Notes: generated by a model from the sequence alone, not told the origin. DNA of 64,000 nucleotides from Lentzea fradiae (GCF_900100955.1 NZ_FNCC01000010.1:98674-162673); one strand, 5' to 3'; shown: positions 43,744 to 53,194, numbered from the stretch's first letter. Numbers and translations: made by a program.

Positions 43744-45189
43744 TCAGGACCGGCGGGTGTACCGGTGCTTCACCCCGGTGGGGAAGTACTCCGGGTCGCC
43801 CGCCGGGCGCAGCACTACGTCCGGCAGCTGTCGTTCCGCCGGGACGTAGTGCGCGAACTCGCTGTTGAGCCGCAGCAGCTCGGTCCTGATCGACTCGGCG
43901 ACGGCCGCCGCGTCCGCCGTGCGGCCCGGCGCGGTCTCGACGGTGATCCGCAGGACCCGGTCTCGGTCGGCGTCCTCGACCGACTCGACCACGAACTTGC
44001 CGGTGACGGTGTCGCTGATGCCGGGCTGTTCCAGGCCGACGGTGACGTTCTCCGGGTACACGTTCGCGCCGAAGAACGACACGGTGAACAACGACCGTCC
44101 GAACAGGAAGACGAACGGCAGCTCCGGGCCGGGCGGGGGAGTGAAGCCGTGCCCCGCGCAGAACGCCAGCAGCTCGTCGTGGCGCAGGAGCCCGCCCTCG
44201 TCGGCGATGCGGTAGCGAACCAGCGGGATGCCGCCGTCCGAGGTGAACACCAGCGTGCCGTCGTGCACCTCGAAGAACCGGCTCGCCGGGTCGTACTGCA
44301 CGAGCGTGGGCAGCCGTGCGTCGCCGAACACCTGCCGCGCGAGGTCGGGCCGCAGCGCGAAGAACCGCCGGATCGCCACCGACAGCGCCGTCTCGTTGCC
44401 GAGCACACCGGCGTCCGCGGTGCCGTAGAGGGACGCGATGTCCGCGATCGGGTCGGCGATCCCGGCGCGCTGGGACACCAGGTCGCGCCACTGCTCGCTG
44501 AACACCTCACCGGCCAGCACCAGCTTGACCGAGTACGACGGCCAGTCGACGCCCTCCGCGAGACCGGTGTCGACGACGTCCTTCACGAACGGCGGGTAGC
44601 CCAGCAGCACGACCTGGTCGAAGTGCGGCGCCAGCTCGGGCAGCACCCGCAGGATCTCCGCCTTGTTGTTGCCCGGCGCCACCACCGTGATCGGGCAGCC
44701 CTTGACCGCGAGGTGCCGCACGCACGCCTGGGTGAACAACCCGCCGACCCACGTGCCGAGCGGGAAGCACACGACGGCGAGCGTCGTCCGTTCGTCCGCC
44801 TTGAACCCGTCGACGAGCACCTGCTCGAACCGGCGCGCCACGCGCAGCTCGTCCTCGACGGCCCGCGGCCAGACCGTCGGCCGCCCGCTCGACCCCGACG
44901 AGACGGCGATCATGTCGCACGCCGTCAGCGTCCCGTCGCGGCACAGCTCCGGCAACGGGTACCGCTCGTGGTAGTTCGCCTTGTCGAGCAACGGCAACCG
45001 CTGGAAGTCCTCGAACGTGCGGATGCCCGCCGGGTCGATCCCGTTCTCCCGCAACAGCTTCCCGTACGCGGGCACGGTCGCGGCCGTCCGCCGCACCAGG
45101 TCGAGCACCCAGCTGTCCGACACCGGTTCGCCCGGCGCGAAGAAGTCGTCGAACGCCTGTCGCACGCGGTCCTGCCGGCTGCTGGTCAC
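43744..45189 (-). CDS. Phenylacetate-CoA ligase-like AMP-forming enzyme
   Basis: The 481-residue protein belongs to the PaaK-like adenylate-forming group. It has the nucleotide loop VSSGSSGRPTVWPR near 96, an aromatic-acid pocket region, SLYGTADAG near 250, the ribose-binding VFTSDGGIPLVRYRIADEGG near 315 and a C-terminal cap domain. It would activate a carboxylic acid to an acyl-adenylate or acyl-CoA. Standalone members occur in catabolism and in natural-product pathways. It is convergent with lnt (three bases apart) and not clearly part of an operon. Confidence 0.82.
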   Translation of the reverse strand: MTSSRQDRVRQAFDDFFAPGEPVSDSWVLDLVRRTAATVPAYGKLLRENGIDPAGIRTFEDFQRLPLLDKANYHERYPLPELCRDGTLTACDMIAVSSGSSGRPTVWPRAVEDELRVARRFEQVLVDGFKADERTTLAVVCFPLGTWVGGLFTQACVRHLAVKGCPITVVAPGNNKAEILRVLPELAPHFDQVVLLGYPPFVKDVVDTGLAEGVDWPSYSVKLVLAGEVFSEQWRDLVSQRAGIADPIADIASLYGTADAGVLGNETALSVAIRRFFALRPDLARQVFGDARLPTLVQYDPASRFFEVHDGTLVFTSDGGIPLVRYRIADEGGLLRHDELLAFCAGHGFTPPPGPELPFVFLFGRSLFTVSFFGANVYPENVTVGLEQPGISDTVTGKFVVESVEDADRDRVLRITVETAPGRTADAAAVAESIRTELLRLNSEFAHYVPAERQLPDVVLRPAGDPEYFPTGVKHRYTRRS

Positions 45190-45302
45190 CAGCTGAGACT
45201 AACCGCCATTCCAGACGAACGAAGGTGCACGCGGAGTACCCGCTGCTCCTACGCTCGGTGATGATCGGAACTCCCCCTGCTTTCCGGTGAGGAGACAACT
45301 CC

Positions 45303-46955
45303 ATGAGATCCCTGCGCACGGGGGCACTGGCCGTCCTGACGGCCTCAGTGGTCGCCCTCTCGATGACCGGTGCGTCCGCACACGACCCCGACACCCCCGA
45401 AGGACAGGCAGCGGCCAGGTCGTTCCTGGCCGACCACCTCCCCGCCGACCGCCACTCCGTGACCGGAACCGCCGACGGCGTCCCGTGCGTCGACGGCAAG
45501 GCCGACATCTACCCCTGCAAGAACGTCGACCTGCTCAGCGTCCTGCCGCTGTCCGCGATCGGCGGCGGCAACGGCAACGACATCTGGGGCTGGACCGACC
45601 CGTCCTCCGGCAAGGAGTACGCGATCGTCGGCCGCACCAACGGCACGGCGTTCGTCGACGTGAGCACGCCGACCGCGCCGAAGTACCTGGGCAACCTGCC
45701 GTCCAACGGCGGCAGCAGCTCGTGGCGCGACATGAAGGTCTACAAGGACCACGCGTTCGTCGTCGCGGACAACATCAGCGGCCACGGCATGCAGGTGTTC
45801 GACCTGACCCGCCTGCGCACCGTCACCACGCCGCAGACGTTCACGGCCGACGCGCTGTACCGCGACTTCGGCCCCGCGCACAACATCGCCATCAACGAGG
45901 AAACCGGCTACGCGTACGCGATCGGCTCCAACACGTGCCGTGGCGGCCCTCACATGGTCGACATCCGCACGCCGAAGCAGCCGGTGAACGCGGGCTGCGT
46001 CTCGGAGGACGGCTACACGCACGACAACCAGTGCGTCGTCTACCGCGGCCCCGACGCGGGCTTCCAGGGCAGGGAGATCTGCTTCAACTCCAACGAGGAC
46101 ACGCTGACGATCGTCGACGTGACCGACAAGTCCAGCCCGCGCCAGCTCGTCCGCAAGGGCTACTCCGGCTCGCAGTACTCGCACCAGGGCTGGCTGACTG
46201 AGGACCAGCGGTACTTCCTGCTCGACGACGAGCTGGACGAGTCGTCGAGCTCCGACAAGCGGACCAAGACCTACGTCTGGGACCTGCAGAGCCTCGCGAA
46301 CCCGGTCCACATCGGCACCTACACCTCGCCCGCCACGGCGATCGACCACAACCAGTACATCAAGGGCAGGTACTCCTACCAGGCCAACTACCAGGCGGGC
46401 CTGCGCATCCTCGACGTCAGCGGTGTCGCGTCCGGCCAGCTCACCGAGGCCGGGTTCTTCGACATCTACCCGTCGGGCGACGCGGCGCGCTTCAACGGCG
46501 CGTGGAGCAACTACCCGTACTTCGCGAGCGGCATCGTCGTCATCAGCGGCATCGAGCAGGGCCTGGTCGTGGTCAGGCCGAACCTCGACGCCGTCGAACC
46601 GCCGCCTCCCGGCGACAAGTACGAGAACACGACCGACGTGCCGATCCCGGACGCCGGTGCCGCGGTGACGTCCTCGATCTCGGTCACCGGCCGGTCCGGC
46701 AACGCCCCCGCCACCCTGACCGTGGGCGTCGACATCAAGCACACCTACCGCGGTGACCTCGTCATCGACCTGGTCGCACCGGACGGCACCGTCTACCGCC
46801 TCAAGAGCCAGAACACCGACTCCGGTGACAACGTGATCACCACCTACACCGTGAACGCGTCGGCCAGGGCCGCCAACGGCACCTGGCAGCTGCGGGTGCA
46901 GGACGTCTACCGAGCCGACACGGGCTACATCGACTCGTGGAGCCTTCAGTTCTGA
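45303..46955 (+). CDS. Secreted choice-of-anchor B protein with P-domain
   Basis: This 550-residue exported protein starts with a Sec signal peptide (cleavage near ASAHD, residue 26). The body (about 75-435) is LVIVD-repeat propeller-like, as in choice-of-anchor B proteins: IWGWTDPSSGKEYAIVG, GTAFVDVSTPTAPKYLG, SSSWRDMKVYKDHAFVV, LTIVDVTDKSSPRQL. The last 115 residues are a proprotein-convertase P-domain (ITTYTVNASARAANGTWQLRV and DSWSLQF). No catalytic domain is seen. It may bind surface or matrix components. GGTGAGGAGA precedes the ATG. Confidence 0.85.
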   Translation: MRSLRTGALAVLTASVVALSMTGASAHDPDTPEGQAAARSFLADHLPADRHSVTGTADGVPCVDGKADIYPCKNVDLLSVLPLSAIGGGNGNDIWGWTDPSSGKEYAIVGRTNGTAFVDVSTPTAPKYLGNLPSNGGSSSWRDMKVYKDHAFVVADNISGHGMQVFDLTRLRTVTTPQTFTADALYRDFGPAHNIAINEETGYAYAIGSNTCRGGPHMVDIRTPKQPVNAGCVSEDGYTHDNQCVVYRGPDAGFQGREICFNSNEDTLTIVDVTDKSSPRQLVRKGYSGSQYSHQGWLTEDQRYFLLDDELDESSSSDKRTKTYVWDLQSLANPVHIGTYTSPATAIDHNQYIKGRYSYQANYQAGLRILDVSGVASGQLTEAGFFDIYPSGDAARFNGAWSNYPYFASGIVVISGIEQGLVVVRPNLDAVEPPPPGDKYENTTDVPIPDAGAAVTSSISVTGRSGNAPATLTVGVDIKHTYRGDLVIDLVAPDGTVYRLKSQNTDSGDNVITTYTVNASARAANGTWQLRVQDVYRADTGYIDSWSLQF

Positions 46956-46985
46956 CCCTGACGCGGCAACCGCGTTGATCCTGTG

Positions 46986-47012
46986 GGGGCGCTCTCGTCA
47001 CGAGGGCGCCCC
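46986..47012 (+). terminator. Hairpin after the choice-of-anchor B gene
   Basis: GGGGCGCTCTCG (46986-46997) pairs with CGAGGGCGCCCC (47001-47012) through 12 base pairs with one T-G pair and a three-base loop. It lies between the secreted protein gene and the next gene on the same strand, so it should separate the two transcripts. Confidence 0.65.
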
Positions 47013-47033
47013 TCAGGTGCGGAGGGAGCGATC

Positions 47034-47906
47034 ATGCGCAAGTTGCGTTTCACGGACTGGATCTTCGCCGTCATCGCCGTGCTGGTGATCGCGGGCGGCG
47101 TCTACGTCATGGCCCAGCCGTCCGCCGGCCACAACGCCCACCAGCAGCAGCAGGTGGACCTCACCCCCGCCGCGCACAGCGACGGACTGTCCGAAGTGGA
47201 GAGCGGCTACCGCTTCGACCGGGTCACCATGCCCGAGACCCGCAGTGAGGCCGTCCCGGTGGCGTTCCGCATCCTCGACAGCGCGGGCACCCCGGTCACC
47301 CGGTTCCTCGACAACCAGACCAAGCAGATGCACTTCTTCAGCGTCCGCGACGACATGAACATCTTCGAGCACCTGCACCCCGTGCTGGACGGCGACACCT
47401 GGCACACCACGCTCAACCTGCCCGACGGCGGCGCATACCGCATGTTCGCCGAGTTCGTCCCCCTCGACACCAAGGACCCACGCCACCCCGTCGTCCTGGG
47501 CGTCCCGTTCAGCGTCCCCGGCGACACCACCCTCGTCCCGGTCCCCGCCCCGTCCACCGAGGCCACCACCACCGACGGCTATACGGTCGTCCGCGTCGAC
47601 GAACCCACCCGCCCCACCGCCCTGCGCCCGCAGGACCTGCGGCTGTCGATCCGAGGCCCGGACGGCAAGCCGGTCAGCTCGCTCGAACCCCACCTCGGCG
47701 CCAATGGCCACATGACCGGCTTCCACACGATGCTGCTGTCCGCCACCCACATGCACCCGCTGGAGCTGGCCGGCATCCCGCTGAACAACGGGGAGCTGAG
47801 CTTCCAGGCGGTGTTCGCGGAGCGGGGGGAGTACCGGCTGTTCCTGGAGTTCGCGCACGCCGGGAAGGTGCGCAGGGCGGCCTTCACGATCGACGTCACC
47901 GGCTGA
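47034..47906 (+). CDS. Membrane-anchored extracytoplasmic protein with His-rich motifs
   Basis: The 290-residue protein has an N-terminal anchor (residues 7-26) and a two-part beta-rich external region. Repeated His-containing motifs stand out: FEHLHPVLDGDTWH near 108 and NGHMTGFHTMLLSATHMHPLEL near 226, spaced by similar beta segments (AYRMFAEFVP, EYRLFLEFAH). They suggest a metal-binding, possibly copper-binding, surface protein, but no family name is certain. ATG 47034 follows GGAGGGAGCG. The in-frame start at 46983 lies in the terminator hairpin and is rejected. Confidence 0.7.
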   Translation: MRKLRFTDWIFAVIAVLVIAGGVYVMAQPSAGHNAHQQQQVDLTPAAHSDGLSEVESGYRFDRVTMPETRSEAVPVAFRILDSAGTPVTRFLDNQTKQMHFFSVRDDMNIFEHLHPVLDGDTWHTTLNLPDGGAYRMFAEFVPLDTKDPRHPVVLGVPFSVPGDTTLVPVPAPSTEATTTDGYTVVRVDEPTRPTALRPQDLRLSIRGPDGKPVSSLEPHLGANGHMTGFHTMLLSATHMHPLELAGIPLNNGELSFQAVFAERGEYRLFLEFAHAGKVRRAAFTIDVTG

Positions 47907-47919
47907 GAACACAACCGCT

Positions 47920-47957
47920 TCGTCCGTGCCACCTCCTCGCGGAGACGGCACGGACGA
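47920..47957. terminator. Hairpin between convergent genes
   Basis: TCGTCCGTGCC (47920-47930) pairs exactly with GGCACGGACGA (47947-47957). It is placed between the end of the His-rich protein gene and the antiporter gene, so it can stop transcription from both sides. The 40 bases after it (47963-48000) are unusually AT-rich. Confidence 0.7.
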
Positions 47958-48018
47958 TGCTGCTGAATTCTCTATAGCTTCAGTGTTGACTAAAAGTAAC
48001 CCTCACTCGGTGGTCGGC

Positions 48019-49293
48019 TCAGCGGACCGGCTCCGGTGACTTCAAGCTCGCCTGGGCCTCCAGGTGGTCGGGCAGGGAGGCCCGGTAGATCGGCATCGCC
48101 GCGGCCGTCGTCACGATGGCGACCGCGACCAGGATCGCGAACATCTCCGGCGTCACCAGGTCGTAGGCGAGGCCGATGTTGATGAAGATGAGGATCATCA
48201 GCCCGCGGGCGTTCATCAGGCCGCCGACCGCGGAGGCGTAGCGCCACGAGTAGCCCTGGGCCCGCACGACCAGGCCGCAGCCGACGTACTTGCCGACGAA
48301 CGCGACGAGCATCATCGCGGCGAGCTGGAACCACAGCGCGCCGCCGGAGCCGAAGCCGTCCACCCTGGTGTTGAGGCCGCTGAAGGCGAAGAACACGGGC
48401 AGCAGCAGGATCGAGTTGAGGTCGGTGAGCTTGGTGTCGAGCTCACGGCGGACGACTTTCGAGTTCGGCATCGCGAGGCCGGTGATGAAGCCGCCGAACA
48501 CCGAGAAGACGCCGATGTAGTCGGTGTACCAGCCGGCCAGCAGGACGATGAAGAGGATGACGGCCACCATGTCGCGGCTGAGCTTGCCGTCGCGTTCGGC
48601 TCGTTCGCCGAGCTTCGCGAGCCACTTGCGGCCGACGGTCAGCATCAGGACGGCGAAGATCGCCGCGCCCGCGATGGTCTTCAGCGCTCCCGCCGGGCTG
48701 CCGGAGGCGCCGACCGCGATGATCAGCGCGAGGAACGCCCACGCCGCCGCGTCGTCGATCGCCGCCGCCACCAGGGTGAGGCCGCCGATCGGGGTGTTGG
48801 CGATGCCGCGTTCCTGGAGGATGCGGGCGAGCATGGGGAACGCGGTGATCGACAGGGCGCCGCCGATGAACAGCATGAACACCCACATGCTCGTGCCCTC
48901 GGGGCTGAGCGAGTCGTAGAAGACGACCGCGGCGCCCGCGCCGAGCAGGAACGTCGGCACGATGCCGGAGATGGCGAGCACGGACGCCTTGCGGGCGTTG
49001 GAGCCCGCGGTGAGGCCGTGGTCCAAAGAGGACCCGACGAGGAACATGTAGAACGTCAGGCCGATCGTGCTGAGCACGTACAGCGTGTTCTTCACGTCGG
49101 CGGGGAAGAGCTGGGCCTGCACGCCGGGGGCGACGGCGCCGAGCAGCGCCGGGCCGAGCAGGACACCGGCGACCATCTCGCCGACGACCCTGGGCTGCTT
49201 GACCAGCATGGCGAGCCGTCCGCACACGGTGGTCGCGACGAGCACGACCGCCAAGGCGGCGAAGACCTGCAGCGCGAAGTGGATCTGGTTCAC
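48019..49293 (-). CDS. Cation/proton antiporter (CPA2, KefB-like)
   Basis: This 424-residue protein has about 12 membrane helices. CPA2 landmarks are KQPRVVGEMVAGVLLGP near 32, GGALSITAFPMLARIL near 144, the ion-binding pair in AAIDDAAAWAFLA near 178, and GGLMNARGLMILIFINIGL near 360. It lacks a TrkA-N domain. It lies 30 bases after the P450 gene on the same strand and is probably the last gene of that operon. Antiporters of this type are common at the edges of natural-product clusters, where they may export product or protect against it. Confidence 0.88.
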   Translation of the reverse strand: MNQIHFALQVFAALAVVLVATTVCGRLAMLVKQPRVVGEMVAGVLLGPALLGAVAPGVQAQLFPADVKNTLYVLSTIGLTFYMFLVGSSLDHGLTAGSNARKASVLAISGIVPTFLLGAGAAVVFYDSLSPEGTSMWVFMLFIGGALSITAFPMLARILQERGIANTPIGGLTLVAAAIDDAAAWAFLALIIAVGASGSPAGALKTIAGAAIFAVLMLTVGRKWLAKLGERAERDGKLSRDMVAVILFIVLLAGWYTDYIGVFSVFGGFITGLAMPNSKVVRRELDTKLTDLNSILLLPVFFAFSGLNTRVDGFGSGGALWFQLAAMMLVAFVGKYVGCGLVVRAQGYSWRYASAVGGLMNARGLMILIFINIGLAYDLVTPEMFAILVAVAIVTTAAAMPIYRASLPDHLEAQASLKSPEPVR

Positions 49294-49323
49294 GGGATCT
49301 CCTGGGTCGGGGCCGGCCTGGGG

Positions 49324-50631
49324 TCAGTGCCGGACTGGGCATCCCTGCGTGTCGTGCTTGTCGAAGTACTCGCCCGCCAGCCGCAGCCGGTGGGCGTGCA
49401 GCACCATGACGGTGCCGAGCACGAGTTGCGCGACGCTGCGCCAAACGTCTTCCCAGCGGTCCCGCACGCGCATCAGCGCGAGCCGGGTCGTGGGAGTGGA
49501 ACCGTCGCGGACGAGCAGGCACGGACCCCTGCTCGGCAACGACCGGGAGTGCGTCACCGAGGAGTGCAGGGTGACCCGGCGGAGCACCTCCCTCGATGCG
49601 GCCCTCATCGCGATCGGCGACAGCCGCCACGCCGGGCAGGGCCGGTTCGCCGCGATGCCGAACGGGATGTGGTGCGCCGAACGGACCTTCATGCGTTCCC
49701 AGCGGCCGGGGTCGAACTCGCCGGGCCGCTCGTAGCCGGTGGCGTGGTACTCGGGGTAGTTGAAGCACAGCACCGACCCGGCCGGAAACCTGGTGTTCTC
49801 GTCCAGCTCGATGTCGTCGGTCGTGATGCGGTGCGCGATGCCGAACAACGGGTAGAGGCGGAACGTCTCGTCCAGCACGTGGGCGAAGTACCGGTCGTCG
49901 GACGGGTCCGCCGCGATGCGGGCCGCGACGTCGGGGTGCTGGGCCAGCGCGAGCAGCAGGTGTGCCATGCCCTCGGACATCTGCACGACGGCGGTGTTGA
50001 AGTACGTGCCCTGGAGGTAGTGCACCTGTTCGGTGCGCGACAGCGTCTCCGGCAGCGGGAGGCGGACGTCGCCGAGCCGTTTCTCCAGGTAGCGGGTGAG
50101 CCGTGCCCGCCGCCGGGGGTGGCGCAGGCCGGTGCACTTCAGGGCGGTCACGACGTCGTCGGCGTGTCCGATGATCAGGTCGCGTGCGGCGCGGGGGCAC
50201 GGCTCGCCGAACACCATCTCGTAGAAGTACTCGGCCCAGACCGGCATCATCAGGTCGCGGAGCCGGACGTGTGTGACGGGGCCGCGCAGCACCTCGTCGA
50301 GCACCTTGGCGGTGCAGCGGGTGGCCGCCGCCGACAGCTCCTCGGTCGGGCCGGCGAGGAAGGCGCGGGTCACGCGGGCCACGTCGTCGTAGCGCGGCCC
50401 GGCCTCCAAATGCTCCTGGTGCACCTCGGGGCCGGGGGAGAGCCAGTACCAGAACAGGTCCGACAGCCCGGCGCCCTTGCTGCGGCCGTTCGCCGCGGCC
50501 TGGCCGTAGAGCTCCTGGAAGCGGTCGGGGCCGACCTGCTCGTTGGGGAACGTGATCGCGTTGTCGCCGTTGACCTTCTCGAACACCTTGGCGCGCAACG
50601 CGACCACGCGTGCGGGTAGCTTGCTCAGCAA
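49324..50631 (-). CDS. Cytochrome P450
   Basis: This 435-residue P450 has the ETFR of helix K (DETFRLYPLFG), a PGEFDPGRW meander region and the haem-cysteine loop FGIAANRPCPAWRL. In helix I the usual (A/G)GxD/ETT reads GTYFNT, so the acidic residue is Asn and oxygen activation may be atypical. About 95 residues follow the haem loop, longer than normal, including a hydrophobic VAQLVLGTVMVLHA. The start is a TTG at 50631 after AGGGGG; it overlaps the hydroxy-acid oxidase gene by seven bases. No ferredoxin gene is adjacent. Confidence 0.85.
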   Translation of the reverse strand: MLSKLPARVVALRAKVFEKVNGDNAITFPNEQVGPDRFQELYGQAAANGRSKGAGLSDLFWYWLSPGPEVHQEHLEAGPRYDDVARVTRAFLAGPTEELSAAATRCTAKVLDEVLRGPVTHVRLRDLMMPVWAEYFYEMVFGEPCPRAARDLIIGHADDVVTALKCTGLRHPRRRARLTRYLEKRLGDVRLPLPETLSRTEQVHYLQGTYFNTAVVQMSEGMAHLLLALAQHPDVAARIAADPSDDRYFAHVLDETFRLYPLFGIAHRITTDDIELDENTRFPAGSVLCFNYPEYHATGYERPGEFDPGRWERMKVRSAHHIPFGIAANRPCPAWRLSPIAMRAASREVLRRVTLHSSVTHSRSLPSRGPCLLVRDGSTPTTRLALMRVRDRWEDVWRSVAQLVLGTVMVLHAHRLRLAGEYFDKHDTQGCPVRH

Positions 50632-51632
50632 CGAAACCCCCTGTGCACCACCATGTCCCGCGACAGCACACCGCCGCACATCGTCAGGACGTGCAGGAAC
50701 TCGTCGCGCAGGACGTCGAGCACGCGCCGCACGCCCGCCTCGCCGTCCGCGGCGAGACCCCACAGCACCGGCCTGCCGATGCCGACGGCCGTCGCTCCGA
50801 GCGCGAGTGCGATCGCGATGTCGCCGCCGCTGCGGACACCTCCGTCGAGGACGACCGGCACCCGCCCGGCCACCGCGTCGGCGACGGCGGGCAACGCGTC
50901 CAGGGACGCCGGCACCAGGTCGAGCTGACGGCCGCCGTGGTTGGACACGACGATCCCGGCCACGCCGTGCTCGACGGCGAGCACGGCGTCGGCGGGGTGC
51001 AGGACTCCCTTCACCCACACCGGGAGCGACGTCATCCCGCGCAGCCGGCCGATGTGCTCCCACGACACATCGGCCGACATCGCGATGTCCCTCGGTCCCG
51101 CCACGCCCGCCAGGTCCCGCATGTTCTCCGCGGCCAGCCCGGCGGGCAGGTCGTGGAAGCCGTGCTCGATGTCGCGGCGGTGCCGGCCGAACACGGGGGA
51201 GTCGGCCGTCACGACGAGCGCCGCGCAGCCCGCCCGTTCGGCGCGCCGCACCAGCTCCTCGGTGACGGCCATGTCCGGCTGGACGTAGAGCTGGAACCAC
51301 ACGGGGCCGGTGGCGGCGGCCACGACGTCGGCGATCGGCACCGTGGAGGCCATGCTGGAGACCACCACGGTGCCGTCCGCCGCCCGCGCCGTCGCGAGCT
51401 CGCCGTCGGGGTGGGCGAGCTTGTGGAACGCGGTCGGCGAGATCAGCACCGGGAAGTCGGTGCCGATCTTCCCGCCCCGCAGCACCCTGGGCAGCAGGGC
51501 GAGGCTGCGGAACGCCGCCTCGTTCTCCGCGAGCACGACCTCGTCCCCGACTCCGCCCGCGAAGAAGTCGTAGTGGACGGGGTCGAGCACCGCACGGGCC
51601 TTGTCGTGCAGCTCCGCGAGCGCCGGGTTCAC
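50625..51632 (-). CDS. FMN-dependent alpha-hydroxy-acid oxidase/dehydrogenase
   Basis: The 335-residue protein is a lactate/glycolate/mandelate oxidase-type TIM barrel. It shows LISPTAFHKLAHPDGE near 73, WFQLYV near 123, the catalytic histidine in VVSNHGGRQLDLV near 238, and DGGVRSGGDIAIALALGA near 272. It would oxidise an (S)-2-hydroxy acid to a 2-keto acid, as HmaO does with hydroxymandelate. The GTG at 51632 shares GTGA with the flavin monooxygenase stop. The substrate is unknown; an aromatic 2-hydroxy acid fits the cluster. Confidence 0.87.
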   Translation of the reverse strand: MNPALAELHDKARAVLDPVHYDFFAGGVGDEVVLAENEAAFRSLALLPRVLRGGKIGTDFPVLISPTAFHKLAHPDGELATARAADGTVVVSSMASTVPIADVVAAATGPVWFQLYVQPDMAVTEELVRRAERAGCAALVVTADSPVFGRHRRDIEHGFHDLPAGLAAENMRDLAGVAGPRDIAMSADVSWEHIGRLRGMTSLPVWVKGVLHPADAVLAVEHGVAGIVVSNHGGRQLDLVPASLDALPAVADAVAGRVPVVLDGGVRSGGDIAIALALGATAVGIGRPVLWGLAADGEAGVRRVLDVLRDEFLHVLTMCGGVLSRDMVVHRGFRC

Positions 51633-53194
51633 AAGCGGGCTCCGAGGACGGTGTCCAGGTAGGCGCGCAACGGTGCCTTGTGGACGTGCTCGCTGTCCCA
51701 CTCGTTCTCGAGGTTCTCGGTGATGTGGTGCTCGGTGAGCAGCTCGCCCGCGCGGAAGTGCCGCACGACCGGGTGCAGGTAGCGGCCGTCGAGCCCGCTG
51801 GTGTCCTCCTGGGAGGTGCGGCCGGCGGTGATGTCGAACGGGTTGACCTTGTCGTGGTCGGCGCCGTATTCCAGCGTCACCGTCAGGTAGGTGTCGACGT
51901 CGCCGAACTCGCCGCGCGCCACGGCCTCGTGCAGGTGCGCGACCGGCACCTCCTCCAGGTACCGCGCGGTGCCGTCCGGTCCGATGAGGACGGTGTCGGC
52001 CAGGAACCCGAACAGCTGCCACAGCGCGGAAGTCCGGTTGACCCGCTCGATGACCGCTTCGGTGACGTCCGCGGCGGCCACGTCCCTGCTCGGCCAGTCG
52101 ACGCCGTGGTAGCGCTGTTCGGCGATGCGGTGCAGCGCCACCACCCCGTACCGGAAGCCGTGGATGAACCCGCTCGTCGACTTCTTGAAGTCCCTTGCCT
52201 GCGTGATCGTGCCCGCGAAGAACAGGTCGGGCACGTTCACCGACTCCCAGGCCGCGGTCTGGTCGGGGAAGCGGGAGTTGATGGTCAGCTGCGGCCGGCA
52301 CTCCGGGGCGAAGATGGAGGCGTCGAACCGGAACCCGGTGGCGAGGATGACCCGGTCGTAGCGGATCTCCTTCACCACCTCGTCGACCCGCTGGAAGCTC
52401 ACCTTCACGTAGAAGTCGTCGCCGTCGCGCCGGATGCTCTTGATGTGCCCGTCCAGCAGGGCGTTCTGCGACTTGAGCTGGTAGGTGTCGAGGAAGTTGT
52501 TGTTCACCGCCCGCAGGTGCCCGACGAAGTGCGTCTGCCAGGCGAGCTTGAGCGAACCGGGGCCCGCCACGTGGATGACCGACGCCGTCTCGACGAGCGC
52601 GTCCGCGGTCTCGAACGCCGAATTGCCGCGCCCGACGATCAGCACCTTCTTGCCGATGAACTCCTGCGGGTCCACCGACACGTCGTAGTAGTGCTCGGCA
52701 TGCTCGACGCCCTCGATCTCCGGCACGTACTTCTGCGAGACACCGGTGGCGACGATGAGCCGCTTGGCACGGTAGGTGCCACCGTGCTGGTCGCGCACCA
52801 CGAAGTCGTCCGGCCTGGACACCGACACGACCCGGGTGTCGTAGCGGATCGGCAGGTCGTTCTTCACGGCGAAGTCGCCGAGGTAGCGGACCATGTCGTC
52901 GGCGCCGGGGAAGTACCGCGGGGTGTAGCCGGTGAAGAGCAGCTCCGGGTCGTCGGAGAGCAACGAGTTCCAGTCGACCCGCAGGTTCAGCTCCGGGTCG
53001 TCCCAGCCCGTGTACACCTTGTTGATCGAGATCAGCTGGCGGTGCCGGGGGAAGCGGGTGAAGAACGTCCCCGCCGCCGCGCCGGCCTCCAGCACGAGGT
53101 GGTCCCGGCCGGACCGCTTGAGCAGGTAGGACGCCTGCAGTCCCGCCGGACCGGCGCCGATCACGAGACACTCGGTCGAAACCTCGCTGGACAC
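51629..53194 (-). CDS. FOXRED2-like FAD-dependent monooxygenase, copy 1
   Basis: This 521-residue two-dinucleotide flavoprotein has an FAD loop IGAGPAGLQASYLLKRSG at about 12 and an NADPH loop IVGRGNSAFETADALVE near 180. FPRHRQLISINKVYTGW, DWNSLLSDDPELLFTGYTP and the ATGFRFD motif place it with FOXRED2-like bacterial flavoproteins. About half of its residues match the gene at 54590-56134, so the two are duplicates. Oxygenation of an amine or carbon centre is likely; the substrate is not known. GTG 53194 follows GAGGAGAG and starts 11 bases after the ligase gene. Confidence 0.85.
   Translation of the reverse strand: MSSEVSTECLVIGAGPAGLQASYLLKRSGRDHLVLEAGAAAGTFFTRFPRHRQLISINKVYTGWDDPELNLRVDWNSLLSDDPELLFTGYTPRYFPGADDMVRYLGDFAVKNDLPIRYDTRVVSVSRPDDFVVRDQHGGTYRAKRLIVATGVSQKYVPEIEGVEHAEHYYDVSVDPQEFIGKKVLIVGRGNSAFETADALVETASVIHVAGPGSLKLAWQTHFVGHLRAVNNNFLDTYQLKSQNALLDGHIKSIRRDGDDFYVKVSFQRVDEVVKEIRYDRVILATGFRFDASIFAPECRPQLTINSRFPDQTAAWESVNVPDLFFAGTITQARDFKKSTSGFIHGFRYGVVALHRIAEQRYHGVDWPSRDVAAADVTEAVIERVNRTSALWQLFGFLADTVLIGPDGTARYLEEVPVAHLHEAVARGEFGDVDTYLTVTLEYGADHDKVNPFDITAGRTSQEDTSGLDGRYLHPVVRHFRAGELLTEHHITENLENEWDSEHVHKAPLRAYLDTVLGARL

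Noticed and set aside
46983..47033. A longer N-terminus for the His-rich membrane protein
   Set aside because: It would start inside a strong terminator hairpin and adds residues before an otherwise normal signal-anchor with its own ribosome site.
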